Numbered from the stretch's first letter, positions 41,846 through 51,685 are shown. The stretch: 55,263 bases of DNA from a bacterium (GCA_021786295.1 JAJYNO010000028.1:1-55263), one strand, 5' to 3'. The notes: a model not told the origin generated them from the letters alone. A program made the numbers and translations.

Positions 41846-43750
41846 ATGGCCGACGACATAAAGCTGCTTTCAGACCAGGACCTCTACCTCTTCAACGAGG
41901 GCAACCACCTGAGGCTATACGAGAAACTGGGCGCGCACCCGGCGACAGTCGACGGGAAGGACGGGACGCATTTCGCCGTCTGGGCGCCTAACGCCAGGCA
42001 GGTCTTCGTGATGGGTGACTTCAACTACTGGGACAGGTCCCGGAACCCCCTTCACCAGCGCGGCAGTTCGGGCATCTGGGAGGGCTTCGTCCCCGGAGTC
42101 GCGGCCGGTCAGAACTACAAGTATTTCATCGTCTCGAACCTGGGCGGCTTCACGGCCGAGAAGGCCGACCCGCTGGCCTTCGCCGCGGAGGAGGCCCCGA
42201 AGACGGCCTCGGTGGTGGCGGACCTCTCCTACGAGTGGAGGGACGCGGACTGGATGCTGGGACGCCGCGCGAAGAACGGGCTGGGGAGCGCGGTCTCCAT
42301 CTACGAGGTGCACCTGGGCTCCTGGCGCCGGGACCCGAAGGCTCCGGAGCGCTTCCTGACCTACCGCGAGCTCGCCGGGGAGCTGCCGGGCTACGTCAAG
42401 TACATGGGCTTCTCGCACGTCGAGTTCCTGCCGGTGACCGAGCATCCGTTCTACGGCTCATGGGGCTACCAGACCACCGGCTACTTCGCGCCCACCAGCC
42501 GCTACGGCGGGCCGCAGGACTTCATGTACCTCATCGACAAACTGCACCAGGCCGGGATAGGCGTGATACTCGACTGGGTGCCCGCGCATTTCCCGACGGA
42601 CGCGCACGGCCTGGCCAAGTTCGACGGAACGCATCTCTACGAGCACGCGGACCCGCGCCAGGGTTTCCATCCGGACTGGGGCAGCTCCATCTTCAACTTC
42701 GGCCGCAACGAGGTGAAGAGCTTCCTGCTGTCCTCCGCGATGTTCTGGCTGGACAAGTACCACGCCGACGGGCTGCGCGTGGACGCGGTGGCCTCGATGC
42801 TGTACCTGGACTATTCCCGCCAGCCCGGCCAGTGGGTGCCCAACAAGTACGGCGGAAACGAGAACCTGGAGGCCATAGCCTTCCTGAAGCAGTTCAACCA
42901 CGTCGTCTACGAGAACTACGCCGGCGCGCAGACCTACGCCGAGGAGTCCACCGCGTGGCCTATGGTCTCGCGGCCCACGTATATCGGCGGCCTCGGCTTC
43001 GGGCTTAAATGGGACATGGGCTGGATGCACGACACGCTGCGCTACTTCTCCAAGGACCCGGTGTTCCGCCGCTACCATCACAACGACCTGACGTTCCGCA
43101 TGCTCTACGCCTGGGGGGAGAACTTCGTGCTGCCGCTGTCGCACGACGAGGTGGTGCACGGCAAGGGCTCGCTGATGCAGAAGATGGCCGGCGACGACTG
43201 GCAGAAGTTCGCCAACCTGCGCCTGCTCTACGGCAGCATGTACGCGCAGCCGGGCCAGAAGCTGCTGTTCATGGGCGGCGAGTTCGCTCAGTGGGCGGAA
43301 TGGAACCACGACAGGAGCCTGGACTGGCACCAGGCCGTCTACCCGCAGCACGCCGGAGTGCAGGCCTGGGTGAGGGACCTCAACGCGCTTTACGCCTCGG
43401 AGCCGGCCCTGCACGAGCTGAACTGCAGTCCGGAAGGTTTCGAATGGGTCGACGCCAACGACGCGGAGCAGAGCGTCTCCGCCTTCCTGCGCAGGACCGG
43501 CGACCCTTCGGAGACCGTGCTGGTGGTCTGCAACTATACGCCGGTGCCGCGCTACGGCTACCGCGTGGGCGTGCCGCGCGGCGGCTTCTGGAAAGAGATG
43601 CTGAACAGCGACGCCGCCGCTTACTGGGGCTCCGGTCTCGGCAACATGGGCGGCGTGCAGGCCGAGGCCTGGCAGGCGCACGGGCGGCCCTGGTCGCTGA
43701 ACCTCACGCTGCCGCCGCTGTCCGTCAGCTTCTTCAAGTGCTGCGAGTGA
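41846..43750 (+). CDS. glgB: 1,4-alpha-glucan branching enzyme
   Basis: A 634-residue GlgB that makes alpha-1,6 branches in glycogen. Order: N-terminal CBM48 domain ([21 protein letters not shown]), then the GH13 barrel with [13 protein letters not shown], nucleophile Asp in [15 protein letters not shown], Glu in [14 protein letters not shown], and [15 protein letters not shown], then a C-terminal beta domain. Length is normal for the short branching-enzyme form. The start at 41846 has a GAGGAACGC ribosome site; upstream TATCAT is a possible -10. Other glycogen genes are not in the window. A bidirectional terminator follows. Confidence 0.94.
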   Translation: MADDIKLLSDQDLYLFNEGNHLRLYEKLGAHPATVDGKDGTHFAVWAPNARQVFVMGDFNYWDRSRNPLHQRGSSGIWEGFVPGVAAGQNYKYFIVSNLGGFTAEKADPLAFAAEEAPKTASVVADLSYEWRDADWMLGRRAKNGLGSAVSIYEVHLGSWRRDPKAPERFLTYRELAGELPGYVKYMGFSHVEFLPVTEHPFYGSWGYQTTGYFAPTSRYGGPQDFMYLIDKLHQAGIGVILDWVPAHFPTDAHGLAKFDGTHLYEHADPRQGFHPDWGSSIFNFGRNEVKSFLLSSAMFWLDKYHADGLRVDAVASMLYLDYSRQPGQWVPNKYGGNENLEAIAFLKQFNHVVYENYAGAQTYAEESTAWPMVSRPTYIGGLGFGLKWDMGWMHDTLRYFSKDPVFRRYHHNDLTFRMLYAWGENFVLPLSHDEVVHGKGSLMQKMAGDDWQKFANLRLLYGSMYAQPGQKLLFMGGEFAQWAEWNHDRSLDWHQAVYPQHAGVQAWVRDLNALYASEPALHELNCSPEGFEWVDANDAEQSVSAFLRRTGDPSETVLVVCNYTPVPRYGYRVGVPRGGFWKEMLNSDAAAYWGSGLGNMGGVQAEAWQAHGRPWSLNLTLPPLSVSFFKCCE

Positions 43751-43761
43751 GCGCCGGAACG

Positions 43762-43793
43762 AAAAAGGCCGCCTCCCTGGGCGGCCTTTTTTT
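43762..43793. terminator. Bidirectional intrinsic terminator between glgB and SWIB genes
   Basis: Stem GGCCGCC / GGCGGCC with TCCCTG loop, extended by A5 on the left and T7 on the right, between convergent genes. Confidence 0.9.
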
Positions 43794-43807
43794 CGCCTTC
43801 GCGCGGC

Positions 43808-44053
43808 TTACTTCAGGTGCTTGCCGAGTATGCCGGCCAGCTCGAACATCGTCACCTGGTCCTTGCCGAACAGCTTGCGCAGCTTGTCGTCGGCGTTGAT
43901 GTTGCGCTTGTTCTTCTTGTCCTGCAGGTCGTTCTTCTTGATGTAGTCCCAGATCTTCTTGACCGCGGTGGGGCGGGCGACGGCCTCGGCGCCTATCACG
44001 GCGGCCAGGTCGGAATCGGGCTGCATCGGTTTCATGAACTTAGCGTTGGCCAT
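43808..44053 (-). CDS. Stand-alone SWIB/MDM2 domain protein
   Basis: An 81-residue protein consisting almost entirely of a SWIB domain: FMKPMQPDSDLAAVIGAEAV, PTAVKKIWDYIKKNDLQD, KNKRNINADDKLRKLFGKDQ, TMFELAGILGKHLK. SWIB domains are common in eukaryotic chromatin remodelers and occur in Chlamydiae and some other bacteria, where they may bind DNA or chromatin-like proteins. The start at 44053 has GGAGAG six bases upstream; a longer frame start would add unrelated residues. Confidence 0.87.
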   Translation of the reverse strand: MANAKFMKPMQPDSDLAAVIGAEAVARPTAVKKIWDYIKKNDLQDKKNKRNINADDKLRKLFGKDQVTMFELAGILGKHLK

Positions 44054-44138
44054 AATTCTCTCCTTGAAAACAGATCTCCTCAAAATTTCCGCAGCCCCAA
44101 ATATAGCAAATATGGGGACGCCTGTCCCTGCCCCGGCC

Positions 44139-44627
44139 TCAGGGAAGAGCGCTGTCGCCGTGCTGCGCCCCCGGTTTTTCGGGGCGCTTCCCCCCTATGG
44201 CGCGGTCTATGCGGGAGAAGACCAGGAAGATGATCAGCATCAGGATGGTGGTGAAGAAAGAGGCGAAATACAGGCCTAGGCCGCAGCTTAGGCCAATTCC
44301 GGCCGATACCCAGAGCCCGGCCGCCGTGGTCAGCCCCTTTACTATTTCCTTGGAGCCTGCGGAGAAGCGGATTATGGCGCCGGCGCCCAGAAAACCTATC
44401 CCGCTTACCACCTGCGCCGCTATACGGCTGGGGTCCGTGTCCGGGATCTTATAGATAAGGGCGATATCCAGCGAGACCAGCATGATCAGGGCGGCGCCAA
44501 GGGCCACCGCGGAATAGGTCCTCAGGCCGGCCTCTTTACCCTGTATTTCCCGCTCCAGACCGATCAGGCCGCCGAGAAAAGTGGCCAGGACCAGCCGCAG
44601 AACTACCTCAGTCGTAGTGATTTGCAC
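44139..44627 (-). CDS. MgtC/SapB family membrane protein
   Basis: A 162-residue membrane protein with four hydrophobic helices and the MgtC signature RLVLATFLGGLIGLERE, GLRTYSAVALGAALIML and GIGFLGAGAIIRF. MgtC-type proteins help with magnesium limitation, ATP-synthase control or virulence in other bacteria; here the role is open. It uses a GTG start behind AGGAGGAAAA. The C-terminal helix ends in a charged tail. Confidence 0.85.
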   Translation of the reverse strand: MQITTTEVVLRLVLATFLGGLIGLEREIQGKEAGLRTYSAVALGAALIMLVSLDIALIYKIPDTDPSRIAAQVVSGIGFLGAGAIIRFSAGSKEIVKGLTTAAGLWVSAGIGLSCGLGLYFASFFTTILMLIIFLVFSRIDRAIGGKRPEKPGAQHGDSALP

Positions 44628-44724
44628 TTTTCCTCCTTGCCGATCCGCAGAAATTCTATCACTTTTCCGGAACCTGCTGAACCCCGGCTCGAAGCCCGTT
44701 CATTCCCGCCCCGCGCGGCCTTGG

Positions 44725-45381
44725 TCAGCGTTTGATGACCGCGACGGCCGTGCCGCTGACCAGGAAGTCGTCGTCCGGGTGCAGGTAGATGGGCTCGTAG
44801 TCATAGGAGGAATCGGCTTTCAGTATCACCTGGCCGTTCCTCCTGTCGTCGATGAAGCGTTTGATGGTGGCTTTGCCGTCTATGACGGCCAGCACCACGT
44901 CGTTGTTGGAGGGGTCGCGCCGGGCGCTGTCTATTATCACGTAGTCGCCGTCCTCGATCTTCCGGCCGCCTATCTCGGCCCGGTTCATGGACGAGCCGCT
45001 GGCCTTGAGGCCGTAGAGGCCGGCCGGGCTGGAACGGCCCAGCAGGCGGCTGGAGACGTGCAGGAAACCCTCGAAGTTCTGCTCGGCGAAGATGGTGGCC
45101 GGGCCGCAGTTGGCCGCGCCTACTATCGGGATGGAGAACAGCGCGGAGGCGCCGCTCAGCAGCCCCCCGGCCCGGCTCGGGGCGAGCTCGGTCTTGCCCA
45201 TTAAGCCTTTGGAACGGTCTATGCTGAAGAAGCCCTTCTTCTCCAGCTGCTGCAGATGGTGCTTTATCTTCTGCGGGGATTCGCCAGGCATGCCTATGGC
45301 CGAGGCCATCTCGCGCAGGCTGATCCGCGCCAGGTTGGCGCCCTTGGAGAGGTTGAGCAGCTTTTCCTGTATTGGGTGCAT
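44725..45381 (-). CDS. LexA-like SOS repressor (S24 autoprotease)
   Basis: A 218-residue LexA-type repressor. An N-terminal winged helix (about residues 1-65, with ARISLREMASAIGM and KIKHHLQQLEKKG) is followed by the S24 peptidase domain. The predicted cleavage site is C92-G93 (GAANCGPATIFAE), i.e. Cys-Gly rather than LexA's usual Ala-Gly; UmuD is cut at Cys-Gly. Catalytic Ser131 (KASGSSMNRA) and Lys174 (GKATIKRF) are visible. It probably represses SOS genes and is triggered by RecA, whose gene diverges from it 284 bases away. The DNA-contacting helix is shorter than in E. coli LexA, so its target box may differ from known SOS boxes. Confidence 0.87.
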   Translation of the reverse strand: MHPIQEKLLNLSKGANLARISLREMASAIGMPGESPQKIKHHLQQLEKKGFFSIDRSKGLMGKTELAPSRAGGLLSGASALFSIPIVGAANCGPATIFAEQNFEGFLHVSSRLLGRSSPAGLYGLKASGSSMNRAEIGGRKIEDGDYVIIDSARRDPSNNDVVLAVIDGKATIKRFIDDRRNGQVILKADSSYDYEPIYLHPDDDFLVSGTAVAVIKR

Positions 45382-45431
45382 ATTTTGAAGAATACTATAT
45401 TAAAGCGGTAAAGTCAATATCTCCTTAATAC

Positions 45432-45460
45432 TTGACAGGTGGGCTTAAATCATCTATACT
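45432..45460 (+). promoter_or_regulatory. Consensus sigma-70 promoter TTGACA-N17-TATACT in lexA-recA gap
   Basis: Perfect TTGACA (45432-45437), 17-base spacer, TATACT (45455-45460), pointing to recA. The expected start is near 45467, about 200 bases before the recA ATG. Confidence 0.75.
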
Positions 45461-45483
45461 CTCGGCATTGGAGGAACGCCGCC

Positions 45484-45525
45484 ATGGCCATGGCTTTAGC
45501 GGCAGTCTGTGAATGTGCTCATTGA
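45484..45525 (+). CDS. Possible 13-residue leader peptide upstream of recA
   Basis: A short frame MAMALAAVCECAH with stop TGA, preceded by GGAGG at 45470-45474 (nine-base spacing) and directly downstream of the consensus promoter. It is too short to be sure of; it is followed by a T-rich hairpin at 45551. It may be a leader peptide or a chance frame. Confidence 0.3.
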   Translation: MAMALAAVCECAH

Positions 45526-45550
45526 ATAGCCGGAAAAAATGTTAACATAA

Positions 45551-45582
45551 TATACGGTGAGCGGCCGTATAAAAGATTTTTT
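45551..45582 (+). terminator. Hairpin with T-run in recA leader (possible attenuator)
   Basis: Stem TATACGG (45551-45557) with CCGTATA (45565-45571), then AAAGA and six T. It lies between the consensus promoter and recA, so read-through or a second promoter would be needed for recA expression. Confidence 0.45.
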
Positions 45583-45590
45583 CCTTTTCC

Positions 45591-45616
45591 CAACCCGACA
45601 CGTCCTTGTCGGGTTG
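45591..45616 (+). promoter_or_regulatory. 10-bp inverted repeat upstream of recA
   Basis: CAACCCGACA (45591-45600) and TGTCGGGTTG (45607-45616) with a six-base loop, placed about 50 bases before the recA ATG and just before a -10-like TAGACT (45623-45628). It could be an SOS-type operator or an mRNA hairpin. Confidence 0.5.
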
Positions 45617-45665
45617 GCGTGCTAGACTATTTTGGAAGGATTTAAAACACACGGAGGTTTTGATT

Positions 45666-46787
<1,122 letters not shown>

Positions 46788-47675
46788 ATGCGGCCGCTGG
46801 CGGCGGACTTCTCGCGTCACCTCGGCCTGGAGCGGGGCCTGGCAAAGAACACCTGCCTCGCCTATGCCGGGGACGCGGAGGCCTTCCTGGCCTATTGCGA
46901 GGCCAGGAAGACCGATCCCGCCCTGGCCGAGCCGCCTTTCATCGAGGGCTACCTCTGGACGCTCAAGAAGGACCGGGGGCTGGGCCCGGCGTCCATCTTT
47001 CGCAAGGCCGAGGCGCTTCGCGCCTTTTACCGCTACCTGCGCCTTGAGGGCAAGGCGCGGAAGGACCCCACCGCCAACTTTCGCGCGCCCAAGCTGCCGC
47101 GCAAGGTGCCGCGCTTCCTGGACCGCCGCGACATGGAGAAGCTGCTGCTCTACCCGGCCGGCGAGGCCTTCGCCAAGGTGCGCGCCGCGGCGGCCATAGA
47201 ACTGCTCTACGCCAGCGGCATACGCGTCTCGGAACTCCTTGGTCTGCGGCTCGAGTCCGTGAATTTCCAGCAGGGCTGGCTGCGCGTGTTCGGGAAGGGC
47301 TCGAAGGAACGCATGGTGCCGGTGAACGCGGCCGCGCTCGCGCGGCTGAGGGAATACCTGGCCGCCCGCCAGCGGAAATTCGGCGGGCAGACCGTGGCGG
47401 ACGAACTGTTCGTCAACCGCTCCGGCAAAAAGCTCAGCCGCGTGCAGATGTGGAAGGATATAGTCTCCTTCGGCCGCGAGGCTGGTGTGGAGATAAGGCC
47501 GCACCCGCACCTGTTCCGCCACACCTTCGCCAGCCACCTGGTGCAGGGCGGAGCGGACCTGCGCTCCGTGCAGGAGATGCTCGGCCACGCCAGCCTGAAC
47601 ACCACGCAGATCTACGCCCACGTAGACAAGGGCGATATCAAGCGCGCCCACGACAGGTACCATCCGGACAAATAG
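46788..47675 (+). CDS. Tyrosine recombinase, XerC/XerD type
   Basis: A 295-residue integrase-family recombinase. Catalytic set: R146 (ASGIRVSELLGL), K170, H241-L-F-R244 (HPHLFRHTFASHLV), H267 (LGHASL) and nucleophile Y276 (TTQIYAHVD). An N-terminal SAM-like core-binding domain (residues 1-95) begins RPLAADFSRHLGLERGLAKN. Length and layout fit chromosomal dimer resolution XerC/XerD rather than a phage integrase. It is joined to recA without a gap, implying translational coupling. Which of XerC or XerD it is cannot be told by eye. Confidence 0.9.
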   Translation: MRPLAADFSRHLGLERGLAKNTCLAYAGDAEAFLAYCEARKTDPALAEPPFIEGYLWTLKKDRGLGPASIFRKAEALRAFYRYLRLEGKARKDPTANFRAPKLPRKVPRFLDRRDMEKLLLYPAGEAFAKVRAAAAIELLYASGIRVSELLGLRLESVNFQQGWLRVFGKGSKERMVPVNAAALARLREYLAARQRKFGGQTVADELFVNRSGKKLSRVQMWKDIVSFGREAGVEIRPHPHLFRHTFASHLVQGGADLRSVQEMLGHASLNTTQIYAHVDKGDIKRAHDRYHPDK

Positions 47676-47692
47676 GGATTGCCATAACCGAA

Positions 47693-47704
47693 TTAAATAT
47701 TTAA
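47693..47704 (+). promoter_or_regulatory. AT palindrome TTAAATATTTAA upstream of unknown membrane gene
   Basis: A 12-base perfect palindrome in an otherwise GC-rich gap, just before the gene at 47755. It may hold a -10 element (TTAATATTTA) or a regulator site. Confidence 0.35.
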
Positions 47705-47754
47705 TATTTAGTTCCGGGCGGCCGCGCCGGCCGGGGGACTGGCGGGTCGGATAG

Positions 47755-49308
47755 ATGAAAGAAGACCGGAACGACATACTGGATTCGCGCATAAAACTGC
47801 ACGACAGGCACCGCTTCGAGATAAAGCTGGACATAGATCTGACGCCCTCCGCCCGGAGCTCCTACGAGGTGGAGACCTACCTTTTCGTGCCGCGCTCGCT
47901 CAACGTCGGTCCGCACAACTACCGCAAGGACAAGTTCTACAACTCCAGTCAGCGCTATATCCGCTTCCGTACTCCGAAGATAAGCCTGGGCAGGCTCTGC
48001 GATCCTTCGCTGGCGACGTCGCCGCTCAACCGCATACGCGCCGACCTGGCCAGGGCGCTTTCCGGCTCGTCCGACAGGGACCTTACGAAGAAGATCTGCG
48101 ACGAGATACGCATGCTGGGCTGCATCGTGCGCGGGGAGATCCGCGACTATGCCGGGGTCTTCGCGGAGGCGCTGTCCGCCTACGGCTCCGCCGCGCCGGC
48201 CTCCCGGAACGGGCTTTTCGTCGGAGAGGGGCTGGAGAACTTTCTGGGCGACCTGCGGGCACTGGAGACCGCGCTCTCCTCGCTGAAGGCGGAGATCTCC
48301 GACCCGGCCGTGCCGCTGAAGGTGCGCGAAACGATGACCTTCTTCGACGAGTACTTCAGCCTGATACTCGAGGAGTACCTGACCTCGCTGATAGAGGCGC
48401 TGCGCGCGGTGCCGGAGGCCGAGGCGCGCTTCGGCGGCGTTGAGAAGGACCTGCTCGAGATAGCCGCGGCGCAGAACCGCTACCGGCAGACCATGAAGTA
48501 CCCATCCGTGCTGGTGCCGGGCTCCTCCAACGAAGTGCTGATCTACCGGCGCGGCGTACTGAAGAAGTTCATGTCCGCCGTGCTCTACCTGAAGGCGGAG
48601 TTCTCGGAGTGGGAGAGCCTGACGCAGGTCTTCTTCGGAGTGGCGGCCGGGGCGGCGATGCTGTTCGCCGTGATGGTCACCATCTTCTTCCAGCACCGCT
48701 ACGCCATGGACAGCCTGCCGTTCGTGCTGGCCGTCGTCATCAGCTATATCTTCAAGGACCGCATCAAGGACTGGCTGAAGCTGCTTTTCTCCAAGAGCCT
48801 GACGCGCTGGACCAGCGACCGCAAGATAGACATAATAGACGCCTCGGCCGACGGCGCCCGGATAGGCGTGCTGAAGGAGGCCTTTACCTTCATTCCGGTC
48901 GGGGACGTGCCGCCGGATATCACGCGGCTGCGCCGCATAGACAACATCACCTCGGTGGACGAGGAGGGCAAGCCTGAGCGCGTGATGAAGTACAAGAAGG
49001 AGATCACGCTCTTCCCCGAGGCGATAGTCAGGGCGCACGAGCGCCGCCGCGACCTCAACGACATCATGCGCTTCAACGTGCGCGACATCATCGAGCAGGC
49101 CGACGATCCGTCGGTGAACTACCCGTACGTGGACCCGGCCAGCGGGGAGCTGCGCACGGCCGCGTGCGCGCGCGTCTATCACCTGAACATGGTGCTGAAA
49201 TACGCCTACCGCAGCGGGAGAGGCCCGGACGTCGTGCACTACGAACGGATACGCATCGTGGCCGGCAAGGAGGGCATAGTGAGACTGGAGGAGGTAAAAG
49301 CGGCCTAG
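47755..49308 (+). CDS. Large membrane protein of unknown function
   Basis: A 517-residue protein that I cannot assign. The N-terminal 290 residues are soluble: first a conserved-looking beta segment (RHRFEIKLDIDLTPSARSSYEV, VPRSLNVGPHNYRKDKFYN, RFRTPKISLGRLCDP), then helical coiled segments. Two adjacent membrane helices follow (LTQVFFGVAAGAAMLFAVMV and SLPFVLAVVISYIF), then a cytoplasmic C-terminal region (DRKIDIIDASADGARIG, RLRRIDNITSVDEEGK, RRRDLNDIMRFNVRDI). An ATG at 47755 follows a weak GGATAG; an AT palindrome lies 50 bases upstream. It is the first gene of a run with the dehydrogenase and a small gene. Confidence 0.7.
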   Translation: MKEDRNDILDSRIKLHDRHRFEIKLDIDLTPSARSSYEVETYLFVPRSLNVGPHNYRKDKFYNSSQRYIRFRTPKISLGRLCDPSLATSPLNRIRADLARALSGSSDRDLTKKICDEIRMLGCIVRGEIRDYAGVFAEALSAYGSAAPASRNGLFVGEGLENFLGDLRALETALSSLKAEISDPAVPLKVRETMTFFDEYFSLILEEYLTSLIEALRAVPEAEARFGGVEKDLLEIAAAQNRYRQTMKYPSVLVPGSSNEVLIYRRGVLKKFMSAVLYLKAEFSEWESLTQVFFGVAAGAAMLFAVMVTIFFQHRYAMDSLPFVLAVVISYIFKDRIKDWLKLLFSKSLTRWTSDRKIDIIDASADGARIGVLKEAFTFIPVGDVPPDITRLRRIDNITSVDEEGKPERVMKYKKEITLFPEAIVRAHERRRDLNDIMRFNVRDIIEQADDPSVNYPYVDPASGELRTAACARVYHLNMVLKYAYRSGRGPDVVHYERIRIVAGKEGIVRLEEVKAA

Positions 49309-49321
49309 CGGCCGCCGGCCT

Positions 49322-50431
49322 ATGGAGATGAAAGCGATAGGCATAATCGGGGCCACCGGCACGGGCACGGGGGCCGCTGAGCTGTTCGTCAAGAACGGCT
49401 TCCAGGTGCGCCTTTACGACGATTTCAAGGACAGCCTGGCGGTGGCCCTGGCCAAGATCTCCTGGGCGCTGGAACGGGACGGGCGGGGGGGGCTGCTGGG
49501 CAACATAGAGGGCGTGCAGGACCTGGCAAAGTTCTCCGGCGCGGACATCGTGATAGAGGCGGCCTCCAAGTCCGACGAAGAGCGCCGCGCGTACTTCGGC
49601 AGGCTGCGCCCGCACCTTGCCCCGGGCTGCGCCGTGGCCGCGCGCTGCGCGGTGAAGCCGCTTTCGGCCCTGCTGGCTACGGCCGACCTGCCGTCCGAGC
49701 TCACGCTGGGGCTGCATTTCATAAAGCCGGTGCGCTCCAACCAGTTGGCGGAGCTGGTGCGCACCGAGCGCACGTCCGACGCCTGCATAGAGGCCGTAGC
49801 GGCCTTGCTGCGCGGGATCGGAAAGACGCCGGTGATAGTCAAGGACAACCCGGGGCAGATAGTGGAGCGCCTGGCGAGGCCGTTCATGCTGGCCGCGCTG
49901 CGCCTGCTGGAAGCCGGCAAGGGGCGGCCCCACGAGATAGATACGGCTTTCAAGGCAGTGTCCGGAGCCGCCGCCGGTCCGTTCGAACTGGCGGACCTCT
50001 CCGGACTGGATTCCGAGTACTCGGCCGCGGAGGCGGTCTTCGGGGCACTGGGCGGGCCGGAGCGCCTGCGCCCCTCCCCGGTGCTGCAGCGTCTGGTGCA
50101 GTACGGCCAGCTGGGCCGCAAATCCACCATAGGCTTCTACATTTACGAGGAGGGGAAGATAGTAGGCGAAAACCCGATACTCCAGAACGTGGTCAGGTAC
50201 CTTGGCCTGAAAAAGACCTCCGAGGGGGAGATCTTCGGGGAGCTTATGCGCCCCGTGGTGGAGGAGGCCAGATTGCTGGCGTCCGAGATCATGGCCTCGG
50301 AATACGACATAGAGACGGCCGTGAAGCTGGCCTTCGGCTGGCCCAAAGGTCCGTTCGCCTTCAGCCGCGACTTCGCCGCCCTCCTGGAAAAGAAAAAAGT
50401 GTCGGAGTTCGACAACCTGGACACGTTCTGA
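49322..50431 (+). CDS. 3-hydroxyacyl-CoA dehydrogenase
   Basis: A 369-residue NAD-dependent 3-hydroxyacyl-CoA dehydrogenase-like enzyme. Rossmann motif GIIGATGTGTGAAELFVKNGF at the N-terminus (GxGxxG-like), then LTLGLHFIKPVRSNQLAELV carrying the catalytic His, and two C-terminal 3HCDH-type domains (VKDNPGQIVERLARPFMLAA and a second half). The reaction oxidises 3-hydroxyacyl-CoA or reduces acetoacetyl-CoA. The usual HFFNP is HFIKP here, so the substrate may differ. It is located 14 bases after the unknown membrane gene and eight bases before the next small gene, so operon. Confidence 0.8.
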   Translation: MEMKAIGIIGATGTGTGAAELFVKNGFQVRLYDDFKDSLAVALAKISWALERDGRGGLLGNIEGVQDLAKFSGADIVIEAASKSDEERRAYFGRLRPHLAPGCAVAARCAVKPLSALLATADLPSELTLGLHFIKPVRSNQLAELVRTERTSDACIEAVAALLRGIGKTPVIVKDNPGQIVERLARPFMLAALRLLEAGKGRPHEIDTAFKAVSGAAAGPFELADLSGLDSEYSAAEAVFGALGGPERLRPSPVLQRLVQYGQLGRKSTIGFYIYEEGKIVGENPILQNVVRYLGLKKTSEGEIFGELMRPVVEEARLLASEIMASEYDIETAVKLAFGWPKGPFAFSRDFAALLEKKKVSEFDNLDTF

Positions 50432-50439
50432 GGAGGGCT

Positions 50440-50745
50440 ATGCTGAACCGCTTCTTCTACGCGCTTTCCAGGATAGTCACCAACGACCCGGGAAAGCTTT
50501 CAGGCAGCGAGACCGTGACGCTGGAGCGCACCGTGCACTCTCCGGACGGCAGGCACCGGGTCTGCTTCTTCCGCAGGCAGGAGGACGGCGTCTGCGGCTT
50601 CCGCGAGGAGCTTTACGACGACAAGCTGGCGGAGGCGCACTGGCGGCCGGTCAGGGACGGTCTGATAGAGGAGTACAAGGACATGAACGCCGCCGTCGCC
50701 GCGGCCAAGGCTGCGGTACTGTGGCTGCACCTGGTCATGCGCTAG
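50440..50745 (+). CDS. Small hypothetical protein
   Basis: A 101-residue protein, unrecognised: NRFFYALSRIVTNDP, then a strand-rich middle (VTLERTVHSPDGRHRVCFFR) and an Ala-rich helix at the end (AAVAAAKAAVLWLHLVM). Ribosome site GAGGAGGGCT. It is the last gene of the dehydrogenase run and its stop overlaps the convergent agmatinase stop by four bases. Confidence 0.65.
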   Translation: MLNRFFYALSRIVTNDPGKLSGSETVTLERTVHSPDGRHRVCFFRRQEDGVCGFREELYDDKLAEAHWRPVRDGLIEEYKDMNAAVAAAKAAVLWLHLVMR

Positions 50746-51611
50746 CGACCGGCGGCGAGATAGCCCATCAGCCTGTAAATGAGCTTGGCCGCGGCCAGCT
50801 CGGTGATGTTCGAGCCTTTCACCGGCGCGACCTCCACGACGTCCACCCCGACCACCGTCTTAGCGGCGCAGACGGTCTTGAACAGCCGCATGGCCTCGTA
50901 CCACTGAAAGCCCCCGGGCTGCGGGGTACCGGTACCGGGCATGACCGCGGGATCGAAGCCGTCCACGTCTATCGTCAGGTATACGGTGTCCGTGAGCTCG
51001 CGCAGCACGTCGCGCTCGAGCTTCTTCAGGTCCAGGCACTCGTGCATCAGGTGCGTCGTCACGTTGCCTTTGCCGATGAACTGTTTCTCGTCCGAGCCCA
51101 CGCTGCGTATGCCCACCTGCACCAGGCGGTTGGTCCGCGAGGCGGGGTGGACGGCGCAGGCGTGGCTGCGCTCGGAGCCGTGGTAGGACACCCGCAGGTC
51201 GGCGTGCGCGTCGAAATGGAGTATCGACAGGTCCTTGTGGCGGCGCATGAACGGCGGCAGCAGAGCCTGCGTTATGCTGTGCTCGCCGCCTATGAAGAAC
51301 GGCAGGGCGCCGGTGGCGTCGAGCAGCGCGTCCACGGTTCGCTCGAGGTACGGGAAGAACTTCTTCTCCGGCAGCGAGCAGTCCGGCGGGGCCGCGGTGA
51401 AGATGCCGCGGCGGAGGGTCTCCTCCTTGGTCTCCTCGTCCCACAGCTCCAGCTGGTACGAGGCGTCCAGTACGGCGGCGGGACCTTTGGCGGTCCCCTT
51501 GCCGTAGGAGACGGTGCGCTCGTACGGTACCGGGAGGATGGCGAAAGCGGCGGCCTCGGGGCCGGGGAGCTCGCCGAAAAGGAACTGTCTCTTAGCGGGT
51601 TTGAATCGCAT
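50742..51611 (-). CDS. speB: Agmatinase
   Basis: A 289-residue ureohydrolase that converts agmatine to putrescine and urea. Dinuclear manganese ligands: GGEHSITQ (His), HFDAHADLR (Asp-His-Asp) and TIDVDGFDP (Asp-Asp). The start at 51611 follows AGGAGGATCCC; a longer frame would add 38 unrelated residues and is rejected. It lies 74 bases downstream of the pyruvoyl arginine decarboxylase, which makes its substrate, so this pair completes arginine to putrescine. Confidence 0.93.
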   Translation of the reverse strand: MRFKPAKRQFLFGELPGPEAAAFAILPVPYERTVSYGKGTAKGPAAVLDASYQLELWDEETKEETLRRGIFTAAPPDCSLPEKKFFPYLERTVDALLDATGALPFFIGGEHSITQALLPPFMRRHKDLSILHFDAHADLRVSYHGSERSHACAVHPASRTNRLVQVGIRSVGSDEKQFIGKGNVTTHLMHECLDLKKLERDVLRELTDTVYLTIDVDGFDPAVMPGTGTPQPGGFQWYEAMRLFKTVCAAKTVVGVDVVEVAPVKGSNITELAAAKLIYRLMGYLAAGR

Positions 51612-51685
51612 GGGATCCTCCTTTAATTGTCCAATGAAAGCGGCGGGCCCGAACCCTGGCCCCGCCTCGCTGTCGGAGTCTCGGT

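Noticed and set aside
44114-44127. Hairpin GGGAC/GTCCC between SWIB and MgtC genes as a terminator
   Set aside because: Five-base stem and no T-run on either strand; too weak to annotate.
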